Made by a program: the position numbers and the translations under genes. The notes under the pieces were generated by a model, which worked only from the letters and a program-made list of their open reading frames with translations, was not told the DNA's origin and ran no database searches. Positions 7,334 through 14,750 of a stretch of DNA of 36,123 nucleotides are shown one piece after another. Positions within the stretch are counted from its first letter, which is position 1. Each line of letters opens with the position of its first letter. Source of the DNA: Myxococcales bacterium (lineage in GTDB: Bacteria > Myxococcota_A > Polyangia > Polyangiales > Houyiibacteriaceae). The stretch is from NCBI GenBank assembly GCA_024640845.1, contig JAHEEE010000039.1, positions 1 to 36,123 on the forward strand. Reading direction: 5' to 3'.

Positions 7334-8844
7334 ACCGCTTCGAGCGAAAGATCTTGTTCGCCATCGGGCTTTCGGTGTTCCTGGCGCTCGGCGGCGCGGT
7401 GTTCCTGGCTCAAGGGGCGCTCCGCGAGGTCTACAGCGTCGGGATCAACGAGCGGTTCGGCGCTGAGCTGGTCCACGGCGTCGAGGCGCGTCGCAATCAA
7501 CTCATGGCGCTTCGTTCGAGCACGGAACAGGCCGCAGACGCCGTCCAGTGGGCAGTCGAAGCCGAGATGGCACGCAAGCGCGGACCGACACGACTTTCGG
7601 ACCTGCTCCAACAGCTGCTCGAACGCTATCCCTTCGTCCGGGGGATCAGGGTCACCGGGGTCGACGGCAGGATCGTCGAGAGTGTGTCGCGCCCCGTCGA
7701 TCCGACTGCGGAGCCGATGCGTGTAACGACCCGCGACCGCATCGCTTCGGCCGGCGAACGCAGGTTGAACATCGCCGTGGAGGTCGCCGTTCCCGAGGTC
7801 TATTTCCAGCGACTCCAGGAGGCCGGCGAGGCAGCGGATGTCTACTCCCGCTTGCAGCGCCGGAGCGCGTCGGTGTCCGACGTCTACGTGTGGGTGTTCG
7901 GCGTCTTGGTGTTCGTCGTGATCTTGGTCGCGTTTCTCATTGGCGCGATCCTTTCGCGACGCGTCACGAAACGCGTCGTCGCGCTGGCCGAGGCGTCGCG
8001 CAAAGTCGGGGCAGGAGACCTCACCGTCGAGCTCCCGACGAGTGCGACGGACGAGATCACCGAGCTCACAGAGGCCTTCAACGACATGGTGCGGGACTTG
8101 CGCGACTCGCGCAGCCGCATCGAGTACCTTCAGAGGATCGGCGCGTGGCAGGATTTCGCTCGCCGCCTCGCCCATGAGATCAAGAATCCGCTCACTCCGA
8201 TTCAACTCGCGGCGCAGGAGCTGGACGAGACCTACGTCGGTGGTGACGAAGCGTACCGGCGCAAGCTTCAGAACGCGCGCGCCATCATCGAGGAAGAAGT
8301 GGCCACGCTTCGACGGCTGGTCGGCGAATTCAGCTCGTTTGCCAAGCTTCCGGAGGCGGATCTCGCGCCCGCCGACCTCGGCGAGGTGGTCCACGCAATC
8401 GAGACTTCCGTGCCGGCCATGCTGGAAGACGTCGGTCACGGAACCCCCGTCGGGGTGGAAGTCGTCGTGGACGCCACAACGGAACCCATCGAAGTGCGTA
8501 TGGACCCCATGATGCTCAAGCGAGGTGTGGACAATCTCGTTCGGAACGCGATTCAAGCGGTCAACGAGGCGAAGCCCGATGGCGGTGGACGCGTGCTGGT
8601 GCGCGCTTACAAGACACGCAATCGCGGCTTCATCGAGGTGCGCGACAACGGCCTCGGCATTTCCGAGGAGCACTGGGAGAGGGTCTTCGACCCCTACTAT
8701 ACGACCCGAGCAGAAGGGACCGGGCTCGGCTTGGCCATCGTGAAGAAAGTCGTCCTCGAGCACGGCGGTGAGCTGCGTCTGGACCGGGCTCCGGAGGGCG
8801 GTGCACGGTTCCGCATCGAGCTACCCTTATTGGAGTCACGTTGA
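7330..8844 (+). CDS. Membrane sensor histidine kinase, NtrY-like
   Basis: 504 residues. Transmembrane helix 1 is at about 8-29, an extracytoplasmic region at 30-183, helix 2 at about 184-210, a HAMP domain at 211-265 (RRVTKRVVALAEASRKVGAG...), a HisKA helix with the phospho-acceptor H282 in LAHEIKNPLTP, and a HATPase domain at about 395-504 with the N box (NLVRNAIQAV), the G1 box (DNGLGI) and GTGLGLAIVKK. Unlike classical NtrY it has no obvious PAS domain between HAMP and HisKA. The HEIKNPLTPIQLAAQEL segment is typical of the NtrY/AtoS-type branch. No response regulator is encoded anywhere in the operon, so the partner must be elsewhere. The ATG overlaps the upstream stop (ATGA) and the stop overlaps the next start (TTGA), giving tight translational coupling. 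Confidence 0.92.
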   Translation: MNRFERKILFAIGLSVFLALGGAVFLAQGALREVYSVGINERFGAELVHGVEARRNQLMALRSSTEQAADAVQWAVEAEMARKRGPTRLSDLLQQLLERYPFVRGIRVTGVDGRIVESVSRPVDPTAEPMRVTTRDRIASAGERRLNIAVEVAVPEVYFQRLQEAGEAADVYSRLQRRSASVSDVYVWVFGVLVFVVILVAFLIGAILSRRVTKRVVALAEASRKVGAGDLTVELPTSATDEITELTEAFNDMVRDLRDSRSRIEYLQRIGAWQDFARRLAHEIKNPLTPIQLAAQELDETYVGGDEAYRRKLQNARAIIEEEVATLRRLVGEFSSFAKLPEADLAPADLGEVVHAIETSVPAMLEDVGHGTPVGVEVVVDATTEPIEVRMDPMMLKRGVDNLVRNAIQAVNEAKPDGGGRVLVRAYKTRNRGFIEVRDNGLGISEEHWERVFDPYYTTRAEGTGLGLAIVKKVVLEHGGELRLDRAPEGGARFRIELPLLESR

Positions 8845-9386
8845 CCCAGGCAGTACAGAAGCGCTCGAGCAAGTGGATCCAATGGGCGATCACCGCGGCG
8901 GTGTTCATCGCGTTTTACGCTTGGATGACGCGTGGGACCGCCTCGCCTTTCATGGGTGAGCCGGCGCCGGCCCTTTCTCTGAGAGTCGCCGCGGGCGCAC
9001 TCCCCGACGGGCCAACGCACGTAAATCTCGCCGAGATGCAAGACGAGGTCGTCGTGCTGGAGTTCTGGGCGAGTTGGTGTAGCGCGTGCAAACGCACGAC
9101 GCCTGTCCTCAACGACCTCAACCGCGAGTTCGGTGACCAGCCGGTAGCCTTCTACGCAGTCAATGTCGAACCGATCGATCGACAGCGGCTAGAGGCGGCC
9201 CATATTGCGTTCGGCACCGAATTCCCCACGCTGCAAGACAGGAGCGGAGAGGTTCAAAGACGATACGCCATCAAGATGCTTCCAACGGTCATCGTCATCG
9301 ACCGGTCGGGGGTAGTCCGCTGGGCGTCTACCGGAGTTCCAAGCAAATTGCGGCTCCGCAGCGCGATCTCGGAGGCCCTGAATTAG
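8841..9386 (+). CDS. Membrane-anchored TlpA/ResA-like thioredoxin
   Basis: 181 residues from a TTG start that overlaps the kinase stop (TTGA) and follows GGAG. An uncleaved-looking helix (about 14-30) anchors the protein with the thioredoxin fold outside the cytoplasm. The active site is FWASWCSACK with C80 and C83, and the cis-proline context is KMLPTVIVID. Such proteins usually reduce or oxidise disulfides during cytochrome c or envelope-protein biogenesis. Placed behind a secreted Cys-containing protein and a sensor kinase, it may act on one of them, which is inference. The operon probably ends here: the next gene starts 100 bases later behind its own promoter candidate. Confidence 0.88.
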   Translation: MTQAVQKRSSKWIQWAITAAVFIAFYAWMTRGTASPFMGEPAPALSLRVAAGALPDGPTHVNLAEMQDEVVVLEFWASWCSACKRTTPVLNDLNREFGDQPVAFYAVNVEPIDRQRLEAAHIAFGTEFPTLQDRSGEVQRRYAIKMLPTVIVIDRSGVVRWASTGVPSKLRLRSAISEALN

Positions 9387-9402
9387 CTGGATTCGGCCGT
9401 GG

Positions 9403-9431
9403 TTGACGCCTCTGTGCGGCGCTGTTAAGGT
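9403..9431 (+). promoter_or_regulatory. Candidate sigma-70 type promoter for the Fic-like gene
   Basis: TTGACG at 9403-9408, a 17-base spacer and TAAGGT at 9426-9431. It lies in the only gap (9387-9485) between the thioredoxin gene and the Fic-like gene; a GGAGG at 9475-9479 then leads the TTG start at 9486. Confidence 0.5.
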
Positions 9432-9485
9432 CGGCCGCCCCGATGGGGCCGGCGGTGCGGGTACGTCGTAGTTGGAGGCATTTCC

Positions 9486-10241
9486 TTGGTTCAAGCGCTT
9501 CAGGGTCCGAGCTTAGAAGAGCGGGTTAGCACGCTACGCGAGTTGATCGACGCTTCGTCGGAGGAGGTCCTCACCGAGTATCAAGCGCGCTTCGACATCG
9601 CGTGGATCTATCACGACAGCGCGCTCGAAGGGGTCGTGTACTCGATGGACGAGCTCCGCGCGGCCATGAGCGATGAGATCGTGACCGATACATCCATGAT
9701 CCCGGTCTACGACGAGATTCGCAATCACATGGGCGCAATCGAGATGATTCGCGAGATGTCGACGCGCCGTCGTTTCAACGTGAGTCTCGAGGTCATCAAG
9801 AAGCTCTTCGCGCAGCTCGCGCCGGAGGAGCTAGAAGGCAAGGGCCCGCCCAAGTACCGCAAAGACATGCCGCTTCACCGGCTGTACTTTCACGAAATCT
9901 CCCAGCCCGACAAGATCAGCTATCGCATGCGACAACTCGTGCAGTGGCTGTCCGATCCCGAGACCAAAAAGACGATGCATCCGGTGCGCATGGCGAGCAA
10001 GGCGCACTTCCAGTTGCTGCACATCTATCCCTTCCCGCGCCACAGCGGCAAGGTCGCGCGGCTGGTGATGAACTTGATCTTGATGCGCGCGGGGTATCCG
10101 CCCGTCGTCATTCACGCGACGGAGCGGCAGCGATACTACGAAGCGTTGCGCAACGGCGAGGACGCGACTTCGACGCTAGTCAACCAAGCGCTCGGCGCCG
10201 CGATCGAGACGGCGATCCAGTACTTCGACGAGGATGCCTAA
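9486..10241 (+). CDS. Fic-fold protein with degenerate catalytic motif
   Basis: 251 residues from a TTG start six bases after GGAGG. The N-terminal half contains IYHDSALEGVVYSMDEL, which corresponds to the inhibitory-helix region (xxxEG) of Fic proteins, then an all-helical core. At residues 179-192 it reads HIYPFPRHSGKVAR, followed by LVMN. Aligned with the canonical Fic motif HPFxxGNGRxxR, the catalytic His is Tyr181, the acidic residue is Arg185, GN becomes HS, and the first Arg is Lys189. Only PF, the second Gly and the last Arg remain. The fold therefore seems kept while AMP transfer by the usual mechanism is unlikely. It could be a regulatory or binding protein, or use different chemistry. 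It stands alone, with its own promoter candidate, convergent with thiE nine bases beyond its stop. Confidence 0.75.
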   Translation: MVQALQGPSLEERVSTLRELIDASSEEVLTEYQARFDIAWIYHDSALEGVVYSMDELRAAMSDEIVTDTSMIPVYDEIRNHMGAIEMIREMSTRRRFNVSLEVIKKLFAQLAPEELEGKGPPKYRKDMPLHRLYFHEISQPDKISYRMRQLVQWLSDPETKKTMHPVRMASKAHFQLLHIYPFPRHSGKVARLVMNLILMRAGYPPVVIHATERQRYYEALRNGEDATSTLVNQALGAAIETAIQYFDEDA

Positions 10242-10250
10242 ACGCTGCGG

Positions 10251-10832
10251 TCAGGCGCCTCCGAGGAAGCTCGGCAGAGCCGAGATCACTGCGATGTAGC
10301 GAGCGCCGGCTTCCAGCGTCGCGTCCGCGTTTTTCGGCGTGATACCGCCGATCGCCACGACCGGGCGCGAGACCTGCCGGCAGACCTCCCGGAGCGCTCT
10401 CAGCCCTACCACGGGATCGGGGTTCTCTTTGGTCTTCGTCTCGAAGACAGGTCCGAACGCGATCAGATCCGCGCCTCCGCGTTCTGCTGCTGCGGCTTGA
10501 TCCGCATCATGGGTCGAGACCCCGATCTGCATGTCCCCGACGATTCCCCGAGCGTCCTTGGGGCTGAGGTCGTCTTGTCCTAGGTGAAGCCCGTCGGCGC
10601 GAACGAGTCGCGCGATATCGGCCCTGTCGTTGATGACGAACCTGGCGCCCGCCTCGGTGCACAGGGCGCGAAGCTCGATGCCGAGCTCGACGAAGCTTCG
10701 GTCGTCGAGGCGCTTGGCCCGGAGCTGCAAAACAGGACACCCAGCCCCGAGGGCCTTCCGGGCGAGCGCGATCGGCTCGCGGGACGCCTCCACGTCGACG
10801 ATGGCGTAGACCCTACTCAGTGGGGTCGTCAC
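10251..10832 (-). CDS. thiE: Thiamine-phosphate synthase
   Basis: 193 residues forming a TIM barrel with the ThiE signature segments in order: QLRAKRLDDR, FVINDRADIA, GLHLGQDDL, GVSTHDADQ, DLIAFGPVFETKTKENPDP (phosphate-binding loop) and PVVAIGGITPKN. It joins hydroxymethylpyrimidine diphosphate to thiazole phosphate to make thiamine phosphate in the cytosol. The protein is somewhat shorter than many ThiE proteins (about 210). No other thiamine gene and no recognisable TPP riboswitch is nearby. The ATG lies 20 bases inside the end of aguB, so it is probably the last gene of the minus-strand operon. Confidence 0.9.
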   Translation of the reverse strand: MTTPLSRVYAIVDVEASREPIALARKALGAGCPVLQLRAKRLDDRSFVELGIELRALCTEAGARFVINDRADIARLVRADGLHLGQDDLSPKDARGIVGDMQIGVSTHDADQAAAAERGGADLIAFGPVFETKTKENPDPVVGLRALREVCRQVSRPVVAIGGITPKNADATLEAGARYIAVISALPSFLGGA

Positions 10833-11676
10833 TCGTGAGCCTCCCGTAGAGCTCGGGTCGGCGATCTCGGAAAAACCCCCAGTTGGCCCGGTATCTGCGA
10901 AGCGCCTCGCGGTCGAACGATGCCACCGCGACTCCCTCCTCGTCGCGGCCGAGCTCGACCCTCATGTCACCGCGCTGATCGCAGACGAAAGAGCTTCCGT
11001 AGAAGCGGAGCGCCGTTTCGGAGCCGATTCGGTTTGCCGCGGCGACCGGCATCGCATTGGCCACCGCGTGTCCCAGCATCACTCGCTGCCACGGGGCACA
11101 TGTGTCCTCTTCGGGGGCTCCCGGCTCGCTGCCGATCGCGGTCGGGTACAACAACGCTTCTGCCCCACCGAGCGCCATGGCACGCGCCGCTTCGGGAAAC
11201 CATTGATCCCAGCAAATTCCAACGCCTATCCGGCCGTGTCGGGTATTCCACACGCGAAATCCGGTGTCCCCGGGCCGGAAGTAGAACTTCTCTTCGTAGC
11301 CTGGCCCGTCCGGGATGTGGCTCTTGCGATAGACGCCGAGCATTGCGCCGCCGGCGTCCACCATGGCAACGCTGTTGTAGTGAGCCTGGCCCGCGCGCTC
11401 GAAAAACGAGACGGGGAGCACTACGTCGAGCTCGTCGGCGAGCTTTTGCATGTGCCCGATGGTCGGGTGCCCCTCGAGGGCCGCGGCGAGGTCGAATGCG
11501 CTCTCGTCCTCGGCTTGCGGGAAATACTTCCCTTCGAGGAGCTCGGGTGTGAGCACGACCTTGGCGCCTTGGCGCGCAGCTTCGCGAACGAGGGAGCTCA
11601 CGCGTGCGACGTTGTCGTCGCGGCTTTCCGCGAGGGCGCATTGAACGACGGCAATTGAAAGCTGAGCGGCGGTCAT
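10813..11676 (-). CDS. aguB: N-carbamoylputrescine amidase
   Basis: 287 residues from the ATG at 11676, which overlaps the aguA stop (ATGA); the open frame runs 17 codons further upstream but that part is unlike the family. A nitrilase-fold carbon-nitrogen hydrolase with the catalytic triad E45 (LTPELLEGKYF), K118 (YRKSHIPDG) and C155 (GICWDQWFPEAAR). The motifs PDGPGYEEKFYFRPGDTGF and CWDQWFPEAARAMALGGAE are those of plant/bacterial AguB. It hydrolyses N-carbamoylputrescine to putrescine, CO2 and ammonia, the step directly after AguA, which fits the coupling of the two genes. Confidence 0.93.
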   Translation of the reverse strand: MTAAQLSIAVVQCALAESRDDNVARVSSLVREAARQGAKVVLTPELLEGKYFPQAEDESAFDLAAALEGHPTIGHMQKLADELDVVLPVSFFERAGQAHYNSVAMVDAGGAMLGVYRKSHIPDGPGYEEKFYFRPGDTGFRVWNTRHGRIGVGICWDQWFPEAARAMALGGAEALLYPTAIGSEPGAPEEDTCAPWQRVMLGHAVANAMPVAAANRIGSETALRFYGSSFVCDQRGDMRVELGRDEEGVAVASFDREALRRYRANWGFFRDRRPELYGRLTSDDPTE

Positions 11677-12671
11677 GGGGCGTGGGGCTCGGGTTGGGTG
11701 GCGCAATGGAACGCGCCGCCTCCACATAGCAGGTCTCGCGCGGGAAGGCCGATCACCTCGCGCCCCTGAAACGCATGGCCGATGGCCTCAAGGGCGGCAT
11801 CGTCTTCCGGCAACCCATAGGTCGGGACGATCACTGCACCGTTGGCAACGTAGAAGTTGCAATAGCTCGCCGGCAGCGGCGCGCCTCGTGTGTCCGCGAG
11901 GGCGGAAGGTGCCGGGATCTCGACGATCGAAAGCCCCTCATCGCGCAACACCCCCGCTATCTTGCGGAGGATCCCGGCGTTCGGCACCTCTCCGGTGGGC
12001 CGCATGCTGAGCACCGTGTCGGCCGATGCAAAGCGAGCGATCATGTCGACGTGCCCGTCGGTATGATCGTGCCGCAGGCCCCGTTCGAGCCAAATGACTC
12101 GCCTCAGCTCGCAGAGCTCAGCGAGCGCGTGTTCGAAGGCCTCGCGCGTGAGCCCCGGGTTCCGGTTCGGGTTGAGCGTGCACGACTCCGTCGTCAGGAA
12201 GGTCCCCCCGCCATTCGAGTCGAGCGCGCCGCCCTCCAAGAACAGCTTGCTTTTCGCGGCGCGGGCGCCAAGGCGGTCGAGCCACCAGTCCCCGACGCTA
12301 TTGTCGAAGGGCATCTCGTACTTGCCTCCCCACCCGTTGAACCGGAAGCGGAGCCCATGGAGCCGGCCCTGCGCATCGTGCCCGAGGAGCGGGAGCGTGT
12401 CGCGAAGCCAGCAGTCGCCGTAGGCGGCGGGCACATACTCGATGCCGGCCGCGTTTCCGAGTAGCGCGCGTGCTTGCCGCTCGACGTCCGCGTTGCGGAC
12501 GAGAAGGCGTACGGGCTCCTTGCCCGGGCCGGCGATCGCAAGGCACAACGAAGCGATCGAGCGCTGCGCCATCGGAAGGCCGAGCGGCCACTCCTCAGCG
12601 AGGTGCGGGAACGCGAGCCAGCACGCCTCGTGCCGTTCCCACTCTCCTGGGACTCTGAACCGCTCTTTCAC
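11673..12671 (-). CDS. aguA: Agmatine deiminase
   Basis: 332 residues of the PPAD (Porphyromonas-type peptidylarginine deiminase) family. Recognisable parts: PGEWERHEACWLAFPH near the N-terminus, GDCWLRDTLP, GWGGKYEMPFDNSVG, LEGGALDSNGGGTFLTTESCTLNPNRNPG, the HDHTDGHVDMIARF active-site segment, and the catalytic cysteine C323 in GGGAFHCATQ close to the C-terminus. It converts agmatine to N-carbamoylputrescine and ammonia. It lies nine bases after the kinase-like gene and overlaps aguB. The length is slightly below the usual 340-370 residues, but all core motifs are present. Confidence 0.94.
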   Translation of the reverse strand: MKERFRVPGEWERHEACWLAFPHLAEEWPLGLPMAQRSIASLCLAIAGPGKEPVRLLVRNADVERQARALLGNAAGIEYVPAAYGDCWLRDTLPLLGHDAQGRLHGLRFRFNGWGGKYEMPFDNSVGDWWLDRLGARAAKSKLFLEGGALDSNGGGTFLTTESCTLNPNRNPGLTREAFEHALAELCELRRVIWLERGLRHDHTDGHVDMIARFASADTVLSMRPTGEVPNAGILRKIAGVLRDEGLSIVEIPAPSALADTRGAPLPASYCNFYVANGAVIVPTYGLPEDDAALEAIGHAFQGREVIGLPARDLLCGGGAFHCATQPEPHAP

Positions 12672-12680
12672 CGGCCGATC

Positions 12681-13682
12681 CTACCACGGGAGGACCGCGG
12701 CTTCACCGAAGCGCGCAACGAGATCATCGACGTGATCGAGCACGGCTTGGCGCCGCTGGCGCAACCCGTCGAGCTGCTTCTCGTTGAGAACGGGAGCCAG
12801 CGGGTCGTCTTCGAGTCGCTTGGCAAAGGCGTCGACGTCGAGCTCTCGCACCGCGTCGATCGTCGCGCGACGAAAGCGTTGTAGCGCCTTGAGCCTCGCC
12901 TCCATCAACCCGAGACGCTGCTCCCCGAGCCAGAATCCGGCTCCGTTGTCGAGATAGATCAGCGGCCCACCGTCGCCGCGTGTTCGAACGTTGGTGAAGT
13001 TGCCCCCCCATCGGTCGACGTTCTGCGTGAGGTAGTCGAAGAGAATCAGATCCGAGAGCTCGGCCGGCCTCGTCTCGGTGTCCGGCGATTTCGCGAGCGG
13101 TCGGCTCGGATCGGTCGCTTCACGTACACCGGGTCGGCGATTGAGATCGGCGCGGTAGTCCACTGGCCGTTGATACGGAGTGACTGGCAGTGTCTTCTGG
13201 ACCCTCACCCAACTCTCCCATTGTCGTCCCATGCGCAGCCGTTTCAGCGGGTCGGGTATCCACCAGACGAATGCGCCCTTGATCGTGCCATCAGGAGCGA
13301 TGCCGAGCTCCATCACACGATCATCGCCCCGCGCGGCCTTTCTCAGCTCGTCCCATTCGAACCTGCGGCCCGTCGTTGGCGGAACGCGTCCGATTCCAAG
13401 CTCGCGATCCAGATAGTACGCGGCGAGCTCCGAGTACCAGTGCGCGGCAGAAAACGCCTGCTTCGGTTTGAAATAGCCCTTCGTTCCGTCCTCGAGCGTG
13501 ATTTGAAACGCGAGGCTTCGACCGCCCTTCCCCTTCTTCACCTCGGCAATCGGAGACTCCCGTAGCGACGCGATGCGTGGACCGTCCGGTTCCCCGAGGA
13601 ACGCCGGCGTAGCTTCATCTGCGGCACTTGGGAGCGCGAAGAGAAGGGGAGCGAGCAAGGCAACGGGGACGATTCTCAGCAC
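12681..13682 (-). CDS. Secreted FAM20-like (Four-jointed/HipA-related) kinase
   Basis: About 333 residues from a GTG at 13682, chosen because it gives a signal peptide (RIVPVALLAPLLFALPSAADEA) ten bases after the preceding stop; the open frame extends to 14024 but only as a shadow of the upstream gene. Numbering from this GTG, GTKGYFKPKQAF carries a candidate ATP-binding Lys (K72). WYSELAAYYLDRELG carries a candidate Glu pair partner. NVDRWGGNFTN (N221, D223, N228) matches the N-x-D-R-x4-N catalytic loop, and YLDNGAGF (D245, N246) matches the DNG metal motif of FAM20C/Four-jointed kinases. If active it would phosphorylate an extracytoplasmic target. It lies inside an agmatine/ornithine operon; the link is unexplained. 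A lipid or small-molecule substrate is possible. Confidence 0.65.
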   Translation of the reverse strand: MLRIVPVALLAPLLFALPSAADEATPAFLGEPDGPRIASLRESPIAEVKKGKGGRSLAFQITLEDGTKGYFKPKQAFSAAHWYSELAAYYLDRELGIGRVPPTTGRRFEWDELRKAARGDDRVMELGIAPDGTIKGAFVWWIPDPLKRLRMGRQWESWVRVQKTLPVTPYQRPVDYRADLNRRPGVREATDPSRPLAKSPDTETRPAELSDLILFDYLTQNVDRWGGNFTNVRTRGDGGPLIYLDNGAGFWLGEQRLGLMEARLKALQRFRRATIDAVRELDVDAFAKRLEDDPLAPVLNEKQLDGLRQRRQAVLDHVDDLVARFGEAAVLPW

Positions 13683-13692
13683 CCGCGGGAGC

Positions 13693-14658
13693 CTACCCGT
13701 CGACGCCGACGAGGTCGATTTCGACGCCAAGGCCGTGGGCCCGCGCTGCATCGTAGATCGCCCGGGCAAGCGAGACGTCTTGAATCGCGAGACCGGTCGA
13801 GTCGAAAATCGTCGTGACAGCGTAGGCAGGCTTTGGAAGCAATCCCGCGACCACCTCTCCAAGCGTCCCCGCGATGTCGTCGATCGCGAACTCGCCTCGC
13901 GCGAGTGGCACGTTGATCTCACCGCTTCCCTCAGCCTGGTGAATGTCGTCGATATAGACGGCCGCCGCGCGGAGAAGGCCTGACGCGAGCTCTTGCTTTC
14001 CCGGTGCGTCGGCGCCCATCGCATTGATATGGGCGCCGGGAGTGACCCAGTCGGGCTCTAGAAATGGCACGCGCGACGGGGTTGCCGTGCAGACGATGTC
14101 GGCCGAAGCGGCCGTCTGCAGGCTCACTACGCGCCCGCCAACCTCGCTGGCAAACAGCGCGGCGTTCTCGGGGCTCTTATCGTGCACGAGGGCTTCGAAG
14201 CTGCCGAAGATCGCCCGATGAGCACCGTGGAGTGTGCGCGCTTGCGCGCCGGCGCCGATGAAGGCGATGGTCCTAGGCGAGGGAGAGGCGAGGTGTTTCG
14301 AGGCGACACCCGCCGCGGCGCCGGTTCGCAGCGCGGTGAGCGACGTGCCGTCCATGACAGCCAAAGGGAAGGCATTGCGGGGATCGTTGAGCACGTAGAC
14401 ACCCATCACCGTCGGTAGGTCGTGCCGTTCGCGATTGTGCCCGTGCACGTTGACCCACTTGATGCCGGCGGATGGCCCGAGGCGCGCGGGCATCGCGCGA
14501 AAGTCGCCGTCGTGGTCCTCGATTGGGAGGTAGACCTTGGGGGGCATCGAGGCTTCCCCACGGCCAAAGGCCTCGAACGCCGATTCGACGGCAGCCACCG
14601 CCAAATCCATCGTGGCGACGCGTTCGACCTCGGCGCGGGTCAAAACCAGTGTCTTCAT
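13693..14658 (-). CDS. Ornithine cyclodeaminase / mu-crystallin family dehydrogenase
   Basis: 321 residues. N-terminal substrate domain (MDLAVAAVESAFEAFGRGEASMPPKVYL), then the Rossmann part with TIAFIGAGAQARTLHGAH as the NAD-binding loop. Further family motifs are GIKWVNVHGHN (substrate Lys region), LDMTSLTALRTGA-like DGTSLTALRTGAAAG, and GAHINAMGADAPGKQEL. Members act as ornithine cyclodeaminase (ornithine to proline), alanine dehydrogenase, or ketimine reductase; the sequence alone does not decide which. With agmatine catabolism downstream, an arginine/ornithine-related substrate is attractive. GGAGGG lies seven bases before the ATG. First gene of a five-gene minus-strand operon ending with thiE. 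Confidence 0.85.
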   Translation of the reverse strand: MKTLVLTRAEVERVATMDLAVAAVESAFEAFGRGEASMPPKVYLPIEDHDGDFRAMPARLGPSAGIKWVNVHGHNRERHDLPTVMGVYVLNDPRNAFPLAVMDGTSLTALRTGAAAGVASKHLASPSPRTIAFIGAGAQARTLHGAHRAIFGSFEALVHDKSPENAALFASEVGGRVVSLQTAASADIVCTATPSRVPFLEPDWVTPGAHINAMGADAPGKQELASGLLRAAAVYIDDIHQAEGSGEINVPLARGEFAIDDIAGTLGEVVAGLLPKPAYAVTTIFDSTGLAIQDVSLARAIYDAARAHGLGVEIDLVGVDG

Positions 14659-14684
14659 GCGCGTGCCCTCCCCAAAGAGCTTCC

Positions 14685-14714
14685 TTGTTCGGCAGTGTCC
14701 CCATTCAGTATAGT
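14685..14714 (+). promoter_or_regulatory. Candidate promoter for the MAPEG gene
   Basis: TTGTTC at 14685-14690, an 18-base spacer and TATAGT at 14709-14714, in the 92-base gap between two divergent genes. AGGAG at 14740-14744 then leads the ATG at 14751. Confidence 0.45.
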
Positions 14715-14750
14715 CCGCGCGCTACGCGTCGTGGCAACCAGGAGAAAGCT

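Noticed and set aside
7153-8763. Long minus-strand open frame (about 536 codons) opposite the histidine kinase gene
   Set aside because: It is the mirror of a gene with clear HAMP, HisKA and HATPase motifs and shows no recognisable features.
10242-10250. Terminator between the Fic-like gene and thiE
   Set aside because: Only nine bases separate the convergent stops and I see no stable stem with a T-run there.
10833-11727. TPP riboswitch upstream of thiE
   Set aside because: The sequence upstream of thiE is coding (aguB), and no THI-box-like conserved segments were recognised.
13683-14024. Upstream extension of the FAM20-like kinase frame
   Set aside because: It lies entirely within the ornithine cyclodeaminase family gene in another frame and is Ser/Arg-rich; a signal peptide begins at the later GTG.
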